Part shown: piece by piece, positions 7,989-16,082 of the stretch
Position numbering within the stretch: the stretch's first letter is position 1
Layout of the letters: each line of letters starts with the position of its first letter
Assembly (NCBI RefSeq): GCF_003015185.1
Contig: NZ_CP027860.1
Location: 3,524,501 to 3,588,500 of the forward strand
Source of the DNA: Ahniella affigens
GTDB taxonomy: Bacteria > Pseudomonadota > Gammaproteobacteria > Xanthomonadales > Ahniellaceae
Length of the DNA stretch: 64,000 bases
Direction: 5' to 3'
Program-made: the position numbers and the translations under genes
The notes under the pieces: generated by a model
Databases searched by the model: none
Seen by the model: only the letters and a program-made list of their open reading frames with translations
What the model was told of the DNA's origin: nothing

Positions 7989-9220
7989 GTCGACGCAAAC
8001 ATCGCCGGAATCCTCGTCCATCGGATGCGGCCGGTTCAAACCCGCAGCAGACCGCGCTGATCGCGACCACCGAGCCGCTTGCAGCCGAGGCCGCTCAGAC
8101 TGCCGACCAAGCCGCAGTCGAGCACGAACCCGAATCCGAATCCGAATTGGATACGCTGCCCCGACAACCAGAGGCGGCGCCAGTCATTGGCATTCTGGCG
8201 GCTGAGCCAGCGCTGCTGATCCCGCCGTCGACGCCATCAACCATGACGATCACAGTGGACGAACCCACATTGGGTGCGCGCCTGAAACGTGGACGCGAAG
8301 CGAAGTCCTGGAGCCGGGAAGATATGGCGCAGCGTTTGCGTCTACCCGTGTCCCGGATTCAGGAGATTGAGCAGGATCGTTTCGACCAACTGGGCGTTGT
8401 CGTTTATGCGCGCAGCTATTTGCTTCGGTTTGCGAAGCTGGTGGATGTCCCGGAGATTCTGGTCCGGAAGCAATTTCCCGAAGTCGAAGCGCCCGCAGTG
8501 GTGTCGCGTGCGGCCTCCGAACCGCAGGCCAATCGCCGCGTCCAAAAGTGGGGCCGACTTGCGAGCATGGTTGGTTTGACCGCCGTGTTGGCCCTGTCGG
8601 TGTTCAGCTTTTCGCGCTGGCAGATGCCCACCACGGTGCAGGTACGCAGCCTGGAAAGTCCGGAACTGCCAGCCGCGCCAGCCGAAGCGCCGGTTGCGAC
8701 CCCCGCGTCAGCGCCAAATCCAGCACCGACTTTTGCCGCCAGCTTTGAAGCGAACCAGCCCGCCGGTGACCCGACAACCGCTGAGCGCCGCGACCCGACA
8801 ATGGCTGTCCAACCCGCGGCCGCCCAACCCATGGCAGTTCAACCCGCGGCTGCCCAGCCCGCACCGGAAACACTGATGGCGTCGATGACCCCGATGCCTC
8901 CAAGCCGCCCGACCCTGGCGCCGGGTGACCATGAGATCACGTTGACCGCCACCGACGACTCCTGGATGGAGGTTGTCGAAGTAGGTGGCCGCCGGATCGA
9001 CCAAGGCCTGCTTCGTGCCGGTGATTCCCGCCGCTATGTCACGCGCGTGCCCGTGCGCGTCCGCATTGGCAATTCAGGTGGCGTTCAACTGAAAGCGGAC
9101 GGCAGCCTGATTGACCTGGTGCCCCTGGCCCGCCGCAACGTCGCCAACCTGGAGCTGTTCGGGGCCAGCGAAAAACCGCCAACCCAAGTAGAATCGGACG
9201 CTTCGGTCGAATCGCTTTGA
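7985..9220 (+). CDS. rodZ: RodZ-like cytoskeletal/cell-shape protein
   Basis: The 411-residue protein has an Xre-type helix-turn-helix of the RodZ kind at about residues 92-150 (TLGARLKRGREAKSWSREDMAQRLRL), a single membrane segment at about 192-210, a Pro/Ala-rich periplasmic linker and a C-terminal DUF4115-like beta domain (about 315-395). RodZ links MreB to the membrane and the elongation machinery. The first 86 residues before MTITVDEPTLG are an acidic, low-complexity extension that typical RodZ proteins lack; a start at 8243 would give the usual form. The ATGA overlap with pilF favours the long form. Confidence 0.88.
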   Translation: MSRRKHRRNPRPSDAAGSNPQQTALIATTEPLAAEAAQTADQAAVEHEPESESELDTLPRQPEAAPVIGILAAEPALLIPPSTPSTMTITVDEPTLGARLKRGREAKSWSREDMAQRLRLPVSRIQEIEQDRFDQLGVVVYARSYLLRFAKLVDVPEILVRKQFPEVEAPAVVSRAASEPQANRRVQKWGRLASMVGLTAVLALSVFSFSRWQMPTTVQVRSLESPELPAAPAEAPVATPASAPNPAPTFAASFEANQPAGDPTTAERRDPTMAVQPAAAQPMAVQPAAAQPAPETLMASMTPMPPSRPTLAPGDHEITLTATDDSWMEVVEVGGRRIDQGLLRAGDSRRYVTRVPVRVRIGNSGGVQLKADGSLIDLVPLARRNVANLELFGASEKPPTQVESDASVESL

Positions 9221-9491
9221 CAGTTTTTCTGGAAAGAGCGGGTTGACCGCGTCGCTTTTCCAGCGGCCGTATCGGGTTCCAGGGCCGCTCGAAAGTTCGA
9301 CAATTGGCGTGATCCAAGGCAATCAGGGTTCCCTTGAATGCACTTTTGGGCATTCCGAATGCGCCGCCCCTGGTCGGCGCAAGCATTTTCTTAACGCGCT
9401 TGCCATTGCAATCGCCTGGTGAAGTGAGGGTCCCTCCTCGTTTCAGGTTTGCCGCGGTCGCGGCTTTTTGATCTGGTTGGAAAGAAGAGTC
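9221..9491. other. Intergenic gap with two hairpins before yfgM
   Basis: There is no ORF of note. A stem CTGGAAAGAGCG/CGCTTTTCCAG spans 9229-9263, just after the rodZ-like stop. A terminator-like GCCGCG/CGCGGC stem with TTTTT is at 9451-9469, immediately before yfgM. In many gammaproteobacteria ispG and hisS lie between rodZ and yfgM; neither is here. Confidence 0.6.
9451..9469 (+). terminator. Short rho-independent-type hairpin upstream of yfgM
   Basis: GCCGCG-GT-CGCGGC (effective stem 5 bp with a 4-nt loop) is followed at once by TTTTT. It ends 22 bp before the yfgM start, so it could end readthrough from rodZ or attenuate the yfgM-bamB-der transcript. Confidence 0.5.
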
Positions 9492-10139
9492 ATGTCAGAC
9501 GTATTGGACGAACACGAGCAAGGCGAAAAAGTTCGCAAGTGGCTGCACGAGAATGGCAGCTCGATTCTCATTGGCTTGGCCCTCGGCGCAGCCGCGATTC
9601 TGGGTGTCGGCAAATATCAGGAAATGCGTGGCGCACGGTATGCCGAGGCCAGCGACAAATACGTCGCCTTGACCGAAGCCATCGAGAAAAAGGACGACGC
9701 GGCGATCAAGGCGCTGAGTGACTCGATGCGGACCACGTACGCAAAGTCGCCGTATTCGGTGTTGGCCGCCATCGACGAAAGTGCCCGTCTGACCGCAGAC
9801 GGCAAGCTCGACGATGCCGCCAAGGCACTGGCGTTTGCGCGCGACAACTCGGGCACCATGCCCGAACTCGGCCAACTCGCGGCAATTCGCCTGGCGCGTC
9901 TGCAACTGGCGCAGGACAAGCCCGACGACGCACTGAAGAGCATTGCCGGAGTGACCAACAAGGGCTACCAGGCACTGGCTGCAGAGATTCGCGGCGATGC
10001 CTTGTTTGCCCAGAAGAAGTACAAAGAAGCCCAGGCCGCCTATGACGACAGCCTGACGCACTTCGATGCCACCTCGCCGCGCCGCACGATTGTGGAAATG
10101 AAACGCGACGATCTGGCCACTATCGCCGAAGGAACCTGA
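9492..10139 (+). CDS. yfgM: Ancillary SecYEG translocon subunit (YfgM-like TPR protein)
   Basis: The 215-residue membrane-anchored protein has a short cytoplasmic N-terminus (VLDEHEQGEKVRKWLHENG), one membrane helix (SILIGLALGAAAILGVG, about 22-39) and a periplasmic TPR-like region. This matches YfgM, which associates with SecYEG and PpiD. The ATG at 9492 begins the conserved N-terminus; an upstream ATG in frame at 9468 overlaps the terminator-like hairpin and is unlikely. bamB follows after 4 bp and then der, the conserved order. Confidence 0.9.
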   Translation: MSDVLDEHEQGEKVRKWLHENGSSILIGLALGAAAILGVGKYQEMRGARYAEASDKYVALTEAIEKKDDAAIKALSDSMRTTYAKSPYSVLAAIDESARLTADGKLDDAAKALAFARDNSGTMPELGQLAAIRLARLQLAQDKPDDALKSIAGVTNKGYQALAAEIRGDALFAQKKYKEAQAAYDDSLTHFDATSPRRTIVEMKRDDLATIAEGT

Positions 10140-10143
10140 GCGA

Positions 10144-11298
10144 ATGCGCAAACTGCTGCTGCTGTCCCTGATCGCCCTGACGATGAGCGCCTGTACCACC
10201 TGGAAGAAGAAGGAGAACATCGATCCGCCTAACGAGCTGGTCGAGTTCACGGACGCTCAATTGTTGAAGAAGCTCTGGTCCACCGACCTGGGTGATGGCA
10301 GCGGCAAAACCGGTGCAGCGGCGCGTCCCTACATCGTCGCCGATCGGTTGTATGCCACGGATGTCGACAACGGTTTGTACGCACTCGACGCGAGCACCGG
10401 CAACAAGCTGTTTCAGGTCCAGCTTGAAGACGACGCCTTCGCGGCCGGCCCGGTCGCCGACTCCGAACGCGTCCTGGCTGGGACATTGAACGGCAAGGTA
10501 CTGGCCTATGATGCCGGCTCGGCTTCCGAGCTGTGGCAAGCCAAGGTTTCATCCGAGGTGCTTGCTGCGCCGGTTATTGCCGGGGACATTGCGGTCGTAC
10601 GCTGCAACGACGGCCGCATCTTTGGGCTTGATCTGAACAATGGCAGCCGCAAGTGGGTGTTCGACCGCGGCCTGCCGCTGCTCAGCGTGCGCGGCTACGT
10701 GCAACCCTTGTTGATTGGCGACATTCTGTTCGTAGGCTACGAAACCGGCAAGGTCGTGGCACTTCGCGTCAGCGATGGCAGCCTGCTCTGGGAGCAAGCG
10801 GTCGGTCTGGCCGAAGGCCGCACCGAATTGCAGCGCATGACCGACGTGGACGGCGAACTGGTGGTTGATGGCGATCGTCTGTACGCAGTGAACTACCGCG
10901 GGCAGGTCGTCGCCTTGTCTCCCCAGACCGGCCGCCCCATCTGGAATCGCGATCTCTCGTCTTATACGGGTGTGTCGAAAGGCGGCGATCAGCTGTATGT
11001 CGCCGATGACAATTCCACACTTTGGGCGCTTGATGCGAACGATGGCAGCTCGACGTGGCAAGAAGATGCTTACGAAAACCGTTGGCTGACCACACCAGTC
11101 GTCGCCGGGGACTATCTGCTCAGCGGCGATATCGAGGGTTACCTCCATGTTTTCGCACGCACTGACGGCAGCACCAAGAGCCGTGTCGAAATTGCCGATG
11201 AGTCGCCGATTCGGGCATCGCCCCTGATCGACGGCAACCGCGTCTACGTGCAAACCAGTACTGGCGAGCTCGCAGCGTACGAACTGAATTCGCCTTGA
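10144..11298 (+). CDS. bamB: Outer membrane protein assembly lipoprotein BamB
   Basis: The 384-residue product has a lipoprotein signal with lipobox MSAC (C17) followed by an eight-bladed PQQ-type beta-propeller. Repeats are visible as LYALDASTGNKLF, VLAYDAGSASELW, IFGLDLNNGSRKW and LWALDANDGSSTW. BamB is the scaffold lipoprotein of the BAM complex that inserts beta-barrel proteins. Its start is 4 bp after the yfgM stop and der follows 16 bp downstream, consistent with one operon. Confidence 0.96.
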   Translation: MRKLLLLSLIALTMSACTTWKKKENIDPPNELVEFTDAQLLKKLWSTDLGDGSGKTGAAARPYIVADRLYATDVDNGLYALDASTGNKLFQVQLEDDAFAAGPVADSERVLAGTLNGKVLAYDAGSASELWQAKVSSEVLAAPVIAGDIAVVRCNDGRIFGLDLNNGSRKWVFDRGLPLLSVRGYVQPLLIGDILFVGYETGKVVALRVSDGSLLWEQAVGLAEGRTELQRMTDVDGELVVDGDRLYAVNYRGQVVALSPQTGRPIWNRDLSSYTGVSKGGDQLYVADDNSTLWALDANDGSSTWQEDAYENRWLTTPVVAGDYLLSGDIEGYLHVFARTDGSTKSRVEIADESPIRASPLIDGNRVYVQTSTGELAAYELNSP

Positions 11299-11314
11299 TT
11301 CAAAGGACCAGGCC

Positions 11315-12727
11315 ATGCTTCCCGTTGTGGCCTTGGTCGGCCGCCCAAATGTCGGCAAATCGACTCTGTTCAATGTTTTGACGTCAAGTCGGGACGCGCT
11401 TGTGGCCGATCGGCCCGGTGTGACCCGAGATCGCCAGTATGGCGTCTGCCGGAATGTCGACCGCCCCTATGTGGTGGTCGATACCGGCGGTCTGACCGAC
11501 AGCCGCGATTTCCTTGCCCGAGCGACCGTCAAGCAGGCGGTCTCAGCGATCGACGAGGCCCAACTCGTGTTGTTTATCGTCGACGCCAAAGAAGGACTCC
11601 TGGTTGATGACCATGACGTCCTGCAGCAGATTCGTCGATCCGGCAAGCCCTGCATTCTGGTGCTGAACAAGATCGATGCGAGCACCGAAGCCGCTGCGGG
11701 CGCCGAATTCGCAGCGCTCGGCATGTCGGCTGTGCTGGCGGTTTCGGCTGCGCATAAACGCGGCATCGACGCCTTGCAGGCGGAAATCCGTTCGCGCTTG
11801 CCCGAACCCGAGGGTTCTGATCAGGACGCCGGAATTCAGGATCTGAAAAAGCACCCTGGCATTCGTCTGGCCATTATTGGTCGGCCGAATGTCGGCAAGA
11901 GCACCCTCGTCAATCGCCTGCTCGGCGAGGACCGGGTGATCGCCTCCGAAGTGCCTGGCACGACGCGCGATGCAATTGCCATCCCGCTGCACCGCGATGG
12001 CCAGGATTGGGTATTGATCGACACTGCGGGCGTTCGGCGCAAGTCGAAGGTCGAGGATGTCGTCGAGAAGTTCAGTGTCATCAAAACCCTGCAGACACTG
12101 GACCAGTGTGACGTCGCGATCCTGATGCTTGATGCGCAGGAAGGCGTCACGGAGCAGGATGCGTCCGTGCTTGGCTATGCGCTTGACGCCGGCCGCGCTC
12201 TGGTCATCGCTTTGAACAAATGGGACGGACTGAGCCCGTATCAGCGCGAGCGGTCGCAGAGTGAGCTAGATCGGCGCCTGGACTTTGTGCCCTGGGCCGA
12301 GCGCATCACGATTTCGGCCAAGCATGGCTCCGGGCTCGGCGAGCTCACCGATGCCGCAATTGCCGCGTACCGTTCGGCCAATACCGAGATCCCCTCGAGT
12401 GAATTGACCCGCGGCCTGGAAGCCGCCCTGACGGCGTATCAGCCGCCGTTGGTCGGCGGTCGTGCCCCAAAGATGCGCTACGCCCATTTGGGTGGCACCA
12501 AGCCGCCGCGCATTGTCATCCACGGCAGCCGCCTCAACCATGTCGCTGATTCGTACGTACGCTATCTGGAGAACTTCTTCCGCAAGCGCTACAAGATGGT
12601 GGGCACCCCGGTCGCGATTGAGCTGCGCAATGGTGACAACCCGTTCGCCGGTCGCAAGAATGAGCTGACGGAGAAACAGGCGCACCGCCGTCGCCGCATG
12701 ATCCAACACCACAAACGCGGCAAGTAG
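11315..12727 (+). CDS. der: Ribosome biogenesis GTPase Der (EngA)
   Basis: The 470-residue protein has two tandem GTPase domains: the first P-loop is GRPNVGKSTLF near residue 8, the second GRPNVGKSTLV near residue 190, each with DTGG/DTAG and NKID/NKWD motifs. A C-terminal KH-like domain (about 370-460) follows. Der acts in 50S subunit maturation. It closes the yfgM-bamB-der series, and its length fits the family. Confidence 0.98.
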   Translation: MLPVVALVGRPNVGKSTLFNVLTSSRDALVADRPGVTRDRQYGVCRNVDRPYVVVDTGGLTDSRDFLARATVKQAVSAIDEAQLVLFIVDAKEGLLVDDHDVLQQIRRSGKPCILVLNKIDASTEAAAGAEFAALGMSAVLAVSAAHKRGIDALQAEIRSRLPEPEGSDQDAGIQDLKKHPGIRLAIIGRPNVGKSTLVNRLLGEDRVIASEVPGTTRDAIAIPLHRDGQDWVLIDTAGVRRKSKVEDVVEKFSVIKTLQTLDQCDVAILMLDAQEGVTEQDASVLGYALDAGRALVIALNKWDGLSPYQRERSQSELDRRLDFVPWAERITISAKHGSGLGELTDAAIAAYRSANTEIPSSELTRGLEAALTAYQPPLVGGRAPKMRYAHLGGTKPPRIVIHGSRLNHVADSYVRYLENFFRKRYKMVGTPVAIELRNGDNPFAGRKNELTEKQAHRRRRMIQHHKRGK

Positions 12728-12767
12728 GACTCGGCTGAATCGAAGCCCCCACCGTCGCTGCGGGAAC

Positions 12768-12796
12768 TTGTCTCAATCAGGAAGCTCCGCTAAAGT
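12768..12796 (+). promoter_or_regulatory. Sigma-70-type promoter for tRNA-Ser and probably ffs
   Basis: TTGTCT (12768-12773) and TAAAGT (12791-12796) are separated by 17 bp and followed by a GC-rich discriminator (GTGCGACCC), typical of stable-RNA promoters. The tRNA begins about 75 bp after the expected start. Confidence 0.6.
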
Positions 12797-12876
12797 GTGC
12801 GACCCTTCCCGGACGTGGTCATGCTGCATGCCCCGTCTTTCGGAAAATCTGGGAGTTCCGCCCCAGAGCGCAATTC

Positions 12877-12968
12877 GGAGAGATGTCCGAGTGGTTTAAG
12901 GAGCACGCCTGGAAAGTGTGTGTACGGCTAAAACCGTACCGAGGGTTCGAATCCCTCTCTCTCCGCCA
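12877..12968 (+). tRNA. tRNA-Ser, anticodon GGA
   Basis: The acceptor stem GGAGAGA (12877-12883) pairs with TCTCTCC (12958-12964), followed by G and an encoded CCA (12966-12968). The anticodon arm CACGC/GTGTG holds loop CTGGAAA with anticodon GGA at 12911-12913, which reads UCC and UCU. A long class II variable arm (TACGG/CCGTA) marks it as serine. The T arm is GAGGG-TTCGAAT-CCCTC. The SRP RNA gene follows within 10 bp, a pairing common in gammaproteobacteria. Confidence 0.97.
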
Positions 12969-12977
12969 CCTTTTTAT

Positions 12978-13091
12978 GGTGGCTCCCGTCGGTTCCTCAC
13001 GACGATAGGTGGCAAACCCCGCCAGGCCCGGAAGGGAGCAACGGTAGTCACTGATGCGGGTGCTGAGGGCCAGCCGGCGGGGGCTGCCTCC
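12978..13091 (+). ncRNA. ffs: Signal recognition particle RNA (4.5S RNA)
   Basis: The about 114-nt gene contains the SRP domain IV core: GCCAGGCCCGGAAGGGAGCA (13021-13040), with the GGAAGG tetraloop region and the asymmetric loop AGCA, mirrored by GATGCGGGTGCTGAGGGC. The ends pair, GGTGGC (12978-12983) with GCTGCC (13083-13088), as in the long hairpin of E. coli 4.5S RNA. It binds Ffh for cotranslational membrane targeting. Ends are estimated from pairing. dnaX, which often follows, is absent. Confidence 0.93.
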
Positions 13092-13095
13092 AGTT

Positions 13096-13323
13096 GTTTG
13101 CCTTTGAAGAACGCTCATCCTGAGCGTTCTTCAAGTCGTGCGTCCGGTACAGGCCCGGACGCACTCCCGACGGCTTAATCGCTGCGCGATCAACCCGCGG
13201 GCGCGCGACGTTATTTGCCTTTGAAACACGCTCGTCCTGAGCGTGTTTCAAGTCGTGCGTCCGGTACAGGCCCGGACGCACTCCCGACGGCTTAATCGCT
13301 GCGCGATCAACCCGCGGGCGCGC
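13096..13323 (+). repeat. Two tandem 117-bp extragenic repeats with covarying hairpins
   Basis: Copies lie at 13096-13206 and 13213-13323 (period 117 bp) and are identical except in one stem. Each holds three stem-loops: (1) 13106-13132 and 13223-13249, 12-bp stem; (2) GTGCGTCCGG/CCGGACGCAC; (3) TTAATCGC/GCGATCAA. Stem 1 differs at two base pairs between copies, and both changes are compensated (G-C to A-T and A-T to C-G), so the structure appears maintained. They follow ffs directly and have no ORF of note. Confidence 0.85.
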
Positions 13324-13337
13324 CATCCATGGCGCGC
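13318..13337. repeat. Perfect hairpin palindrome GCGCGCCAT/ATGGCGCGC
   Basis: A 9-bp stem (13318-13326 and 13329-13337) with a 2-nt centre CC joins the second 117-bp repeat to the degenerate third copy. It may be a separate REP-like unit. Confidence 0.55.
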
Positions 13338-13371
13338 TGATGCGCTGCCGTTGGGTAGACCTTTATTGCTG

Positions 13372-13429
13372 TTGCAAAACGCACATCATGGGCGTTCTTC
13401 AAGTCGTGCGTCCGGTATAGGCGGGCGCC
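13372..13429 (+). repeat. Degenerate third partial copy of the 117-bp repeat
   Basis: CTTCAAGTCGTGCGTCCGGTA (13397 on) matches the repeat, but the first stem is degraded (AACGCACATCATGGGCGTT) and the second loses its 3' arm (GGCGGGCGCC instead of GCCCGGACGCAC). It looks like an older, eroding copy next to the kinase gene end. Confidence 0.6.
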
Positions 13430-13442
13430 ACCACTGGCAGCC

Positions 13443-16082
13443 TCAATGCTCTGATGACTGTGTTGCAGTGCTTCTCGGTGCCTCAGGGGCTTGTTGGGAC
13501 ATCGTGTCGATCAACCAACGAGTCGCCTGATGCAACGCCTCGATCCGGTCACTGTACTGCGACGATTCGGCGAGTCCGAGCGACTTACGGAGTTCTGTTA
13601 GCGGGTGATTCGGATTCAACACCACGAATGTGCCATCTGGGTCGACTGTATTGACCAAAGAGGTCGCTTTCTCAACATCGCCCTGTTCGAAGGCCTTTCG
13701 AGCCAACTCGTAGTAGCCAATACCCTCCAAGTAGTCTGCGCCGAGTTCCTTGGACTGCTGCATGACTGACAAGAAATTGCGCTCCCCTTCGGGCTCGCCA
13801 AGACGCCAGCGCGCCCACGCGTCCAGCCAAGTCACTTCGATCCTGTTGGCATCTACTTCGGAGGCACCAGGCACGCTCTTTACGAACGCATCCAATTGCG
13901 CCAGAGCCTTCTGGACTTTGTCCGGTCGGCCTTCATTGAACGCGACTAGTGCCAGGCCCGTATATCCCCTCCGAATACTCAGTTGCGATTCTTCAGGAAA
14001 CTCGCTGCTCTCCCGTTGGAATTCGCTAATGATCCGCTCGCACTCAGCAAACCGTCCTGCCCGAACGAGCGGCAACAAGCGATTCATGGCAATGTATTCG
14101 TGCATGGCCGAGCCCGCTCCGAATTGCTTGGCGCCAAATGCAGCCAAGTACTCGGCTAACGCCAAGCCCTGATCCGGCGGGAGTAGGTCCGATACCGATC
14201 CAACCAAGGACTGGACAATACCGATTTGCTGCGGCAAATCGTCTCTGGCCCCAAACCTGCCCTTCCATTCCAAGAGCTCCAGCAACTCAATCACATTCCG
14301 CAAGTCCGCGTTTTGCCGGTGCAGATCGATGAGCGCACTCACTGCCGCAGCGTCCTGCGCCGCATTGAACTCGGTCGCGTTGGGATCGAATCGATAGTCG
14401 TGTTGAAGTTCCGGCGGCAACAGTTGCATCCAGGCGCGAAGCGCGGCTTTGGGAACACCTCGATAGTTCTCAAAGTACGCCCGACTTCGATACACCTTTC
14501 GTGCGAGCGCGGGGTCGAGCTCGGGAATCCGCGACTCCAGCAGCAGCAGCGTCGGCTCGGCCATATCGAGCCGCTCAATCTGATGCATCTGCACGCGCAG
14601 AAGTTCGTACAACGCTTCGCTCTCGCCCTGAAAGTCGTCGCGGTTCCGAAGCTCCTTCACCAGTTGCTCCGCAGGAAACAGCGCGTCCACCGAGGGCCGC
14701 TCAACGGCCAATGCATCCCGAAGGGTTCGATAGAGGCTGATCCGGGCCTCCGGCTGATCGGCGAGTTCTGGGCCGACTTTCTGAGCCGTGTCTTTGAGCA
14801 AGTCTCGAACGGTCCAGGTTGCCCCATCCTTCCAGGGACTCGCTGCGGTCAATCGATTCAACAAGAAGTCACTGCTCGCGCGCGCTGATTGCGCATTCTG
14901 CAACGCTTCTTGCTGCTTCTGAAACGCCCAGCCGGCACTGCCCAGCAGACCGATTGCGAGCGCGCCAATGACCCCACTCGCAGCGGCATTGCGGCGCAAG
15001 AACTTGCCAGCGCGGTAATAGACGCTATCGGCACGCGCGTGGATTGGCTGGTGCGCGAGGTAGCGACGGAGATCATCGGCCAACGCGCGCGCTGATTCGT
15101 AGCGGCGACTAGGTTCACGGTGCAAGGCCTTCAACACAATCACGTCCAAGTCGCCCCTTAGCTGGCGACGATCCACCGGCGGCCGAGCACTATCAGACAG
15201 TGCCAGACGGCTCGGCACTGGCACATCAGTCGCCGTAATTCGCTGCAGCATTTCGGCCGAGCTGTGGGCCCGATACGGGCGCTGCCCCGTCAATAGTTCG
15301 AACAACAGTAAGCCCAGGCCATAGACATCCGTGGCAGCAGTAATCGCCTCACCACGAATCTGCTCCGGCGCGGCGTAGGCCACGGTCATGGGCGATTGCA
15401 GCTCGGTCAAATGTTCAGAGCCATCCAAGAGCTTTGCGATACCAAAATCGAGCAGCTTCAAAACGCCTTGTTGATTGACCAGGACATTGCTCGGCTTTAA
15501 GTCGCGATGCACGATGAAATTCTGGTGCGCAAACTGCACCGCGTCAGCGAGTTGCAAGAAAAGCTGCAACCGCCCACGCAAGTCCATGCGGGCGCCATCA
15601 GCGTAGGTCAATAGCGTCTCGCCATCGACAAACTCCATCGCATACCACGGCACGCCCTGATCCTCACCACCGTCCACGATCCGGGCAATGGCGGGGTGCT
15701 CCAAGCGAGCCAGCACGTCGCGCTCCCGTGCGAAGCGTGCACGCGCCTGGGCGCTGGTTGAGGCATATAGCCATTTGATTGCCACCCGTTGCGAGAATTC
15801 ATCCGTGCGCTCGGCGAGCCAAACGGTGCCCATGCCGCCCGTTCCAAGTGGTGCGCGGAGCGTGAACGGACCAATCTGCTCACCCTCGCTGCCGGCTCGA
15901 CGCATGGCGAGCGGCGCCGCATCTGTGTCGGTCTTCAGTGTCGATGCGGTCAAGGCGGACAGCAAATCCCGAACCAGCGCGACCTCTGCGGCATCGGCGC
16001 CAGCCTGAGCGAGAAACGCTGCGCGCTCTGCGACCGGCCGATCCAATGCCTCCCGAAACAACACGAGCACCGAGGGTTTCAT
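13443..16082 (-). CDS. Membrane-anchored Ser/Thr protein kinase with TPR-like C-terminus
   Basis: The 879-residue protein has a Hanks-type kinase domain at about residues 72-345: glycine loop GTGGMGTV (80-87), catalytic lysine AIK (K103), HRDLKPSN (D194), DFG (D212) and AAPEQIRGE. A single membrane helix follows at about 375-395, then about 480 residues of helical, TPR-like sequence that probably sense or bind partners outside the cytoplasm. A short N-terminal segment (1-60) precedes the kinase, as in many proteobacterial PknB-like proteins. Its ATG overlaps the upstream hydrolase stop by one base, so the two genes are coupled. Substrate unknown. Confidence 0.93.
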   Translation of the reverse strand: MKPSVLVLFREALDRPVAERAAFLAQAGADAAEVALVRDLLSALTASTLKTDTDAAPLAMRRAGSEGEQIGPFTLRAPLGTGGMGTVWLAERTDEFSQRVAIKWLYASTSAQARARFARERDVLARLEHPAIARIVDGGEDQGVPWYAMEFVDGETLLTYADGARMDLRGRLQLFLQLADAVQFAHQNFIVHRDLKPSNVLVNQQGVLKLLDFGIAKLLDGSEHLTELQSPMTVAYAAPEQIRGEAITAATDVYGLGLLLFELLTGQRPYRAHSSAEMLQRITATDVPVPSRLALSDSARPPVDRRQLRGDLDVIVLKALHREPSRRYESARALADDLRRYLAHQPIHARADSVYYRAGKFLRRNAAASGVIGALAIGLLGSAGWAFQKQQEALQNAQSARASSDFLLNRLTAASPWKDGATWTVRDLLKDTAQKVGPELADQPEARISLYRTLRDALAVERPSVDALFPAEQLVKELRNRDDFQGESEALYELLRVQMHQIERLDMAEPTLLLLESRIPELDPALARKVYRSRAYFENYRGVPKAALRAWMQLLPPELQHDYRFDPNATEFNAAQDAAAVSALIDLHRQNADLRNVIELLELLEWKGRFGARDDLPQQIGIVQSLVGSVSDLLPPDQGLALAEYLAAFGAKQFGAGSAMHEYIAMNRLLPLVRAGRFAECERIISEFQRESSEFPEESQLSIRRGYTGLALVAFNEGRPDKVQKALAQLDAFVKSVPGASEVDANRIEVTWLDAWARWRLGEPEGERNFLSVMQQSKELGADYLEGIGYYELARKAFEQGDVEKATSLVNTVDPDGTFVVLNPNHPLTELRKSLGLAESSQYSDRIEALHQATRWLIDTMSQQAPEAPRSTATQSSEH

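Noticed and set aside
13048-13326. A repetitive 92-residue ORF across ffs and the repeats
   Set aside because: It only reflects the two repeat copies read in frame and overlaps the SRP RNA gene.
13096-13429. Tandem repeats as a CRISPR array
   Set aside because: Units are 117 bp with no unique spacers and nearly identical throughout, and no cas gene is near.
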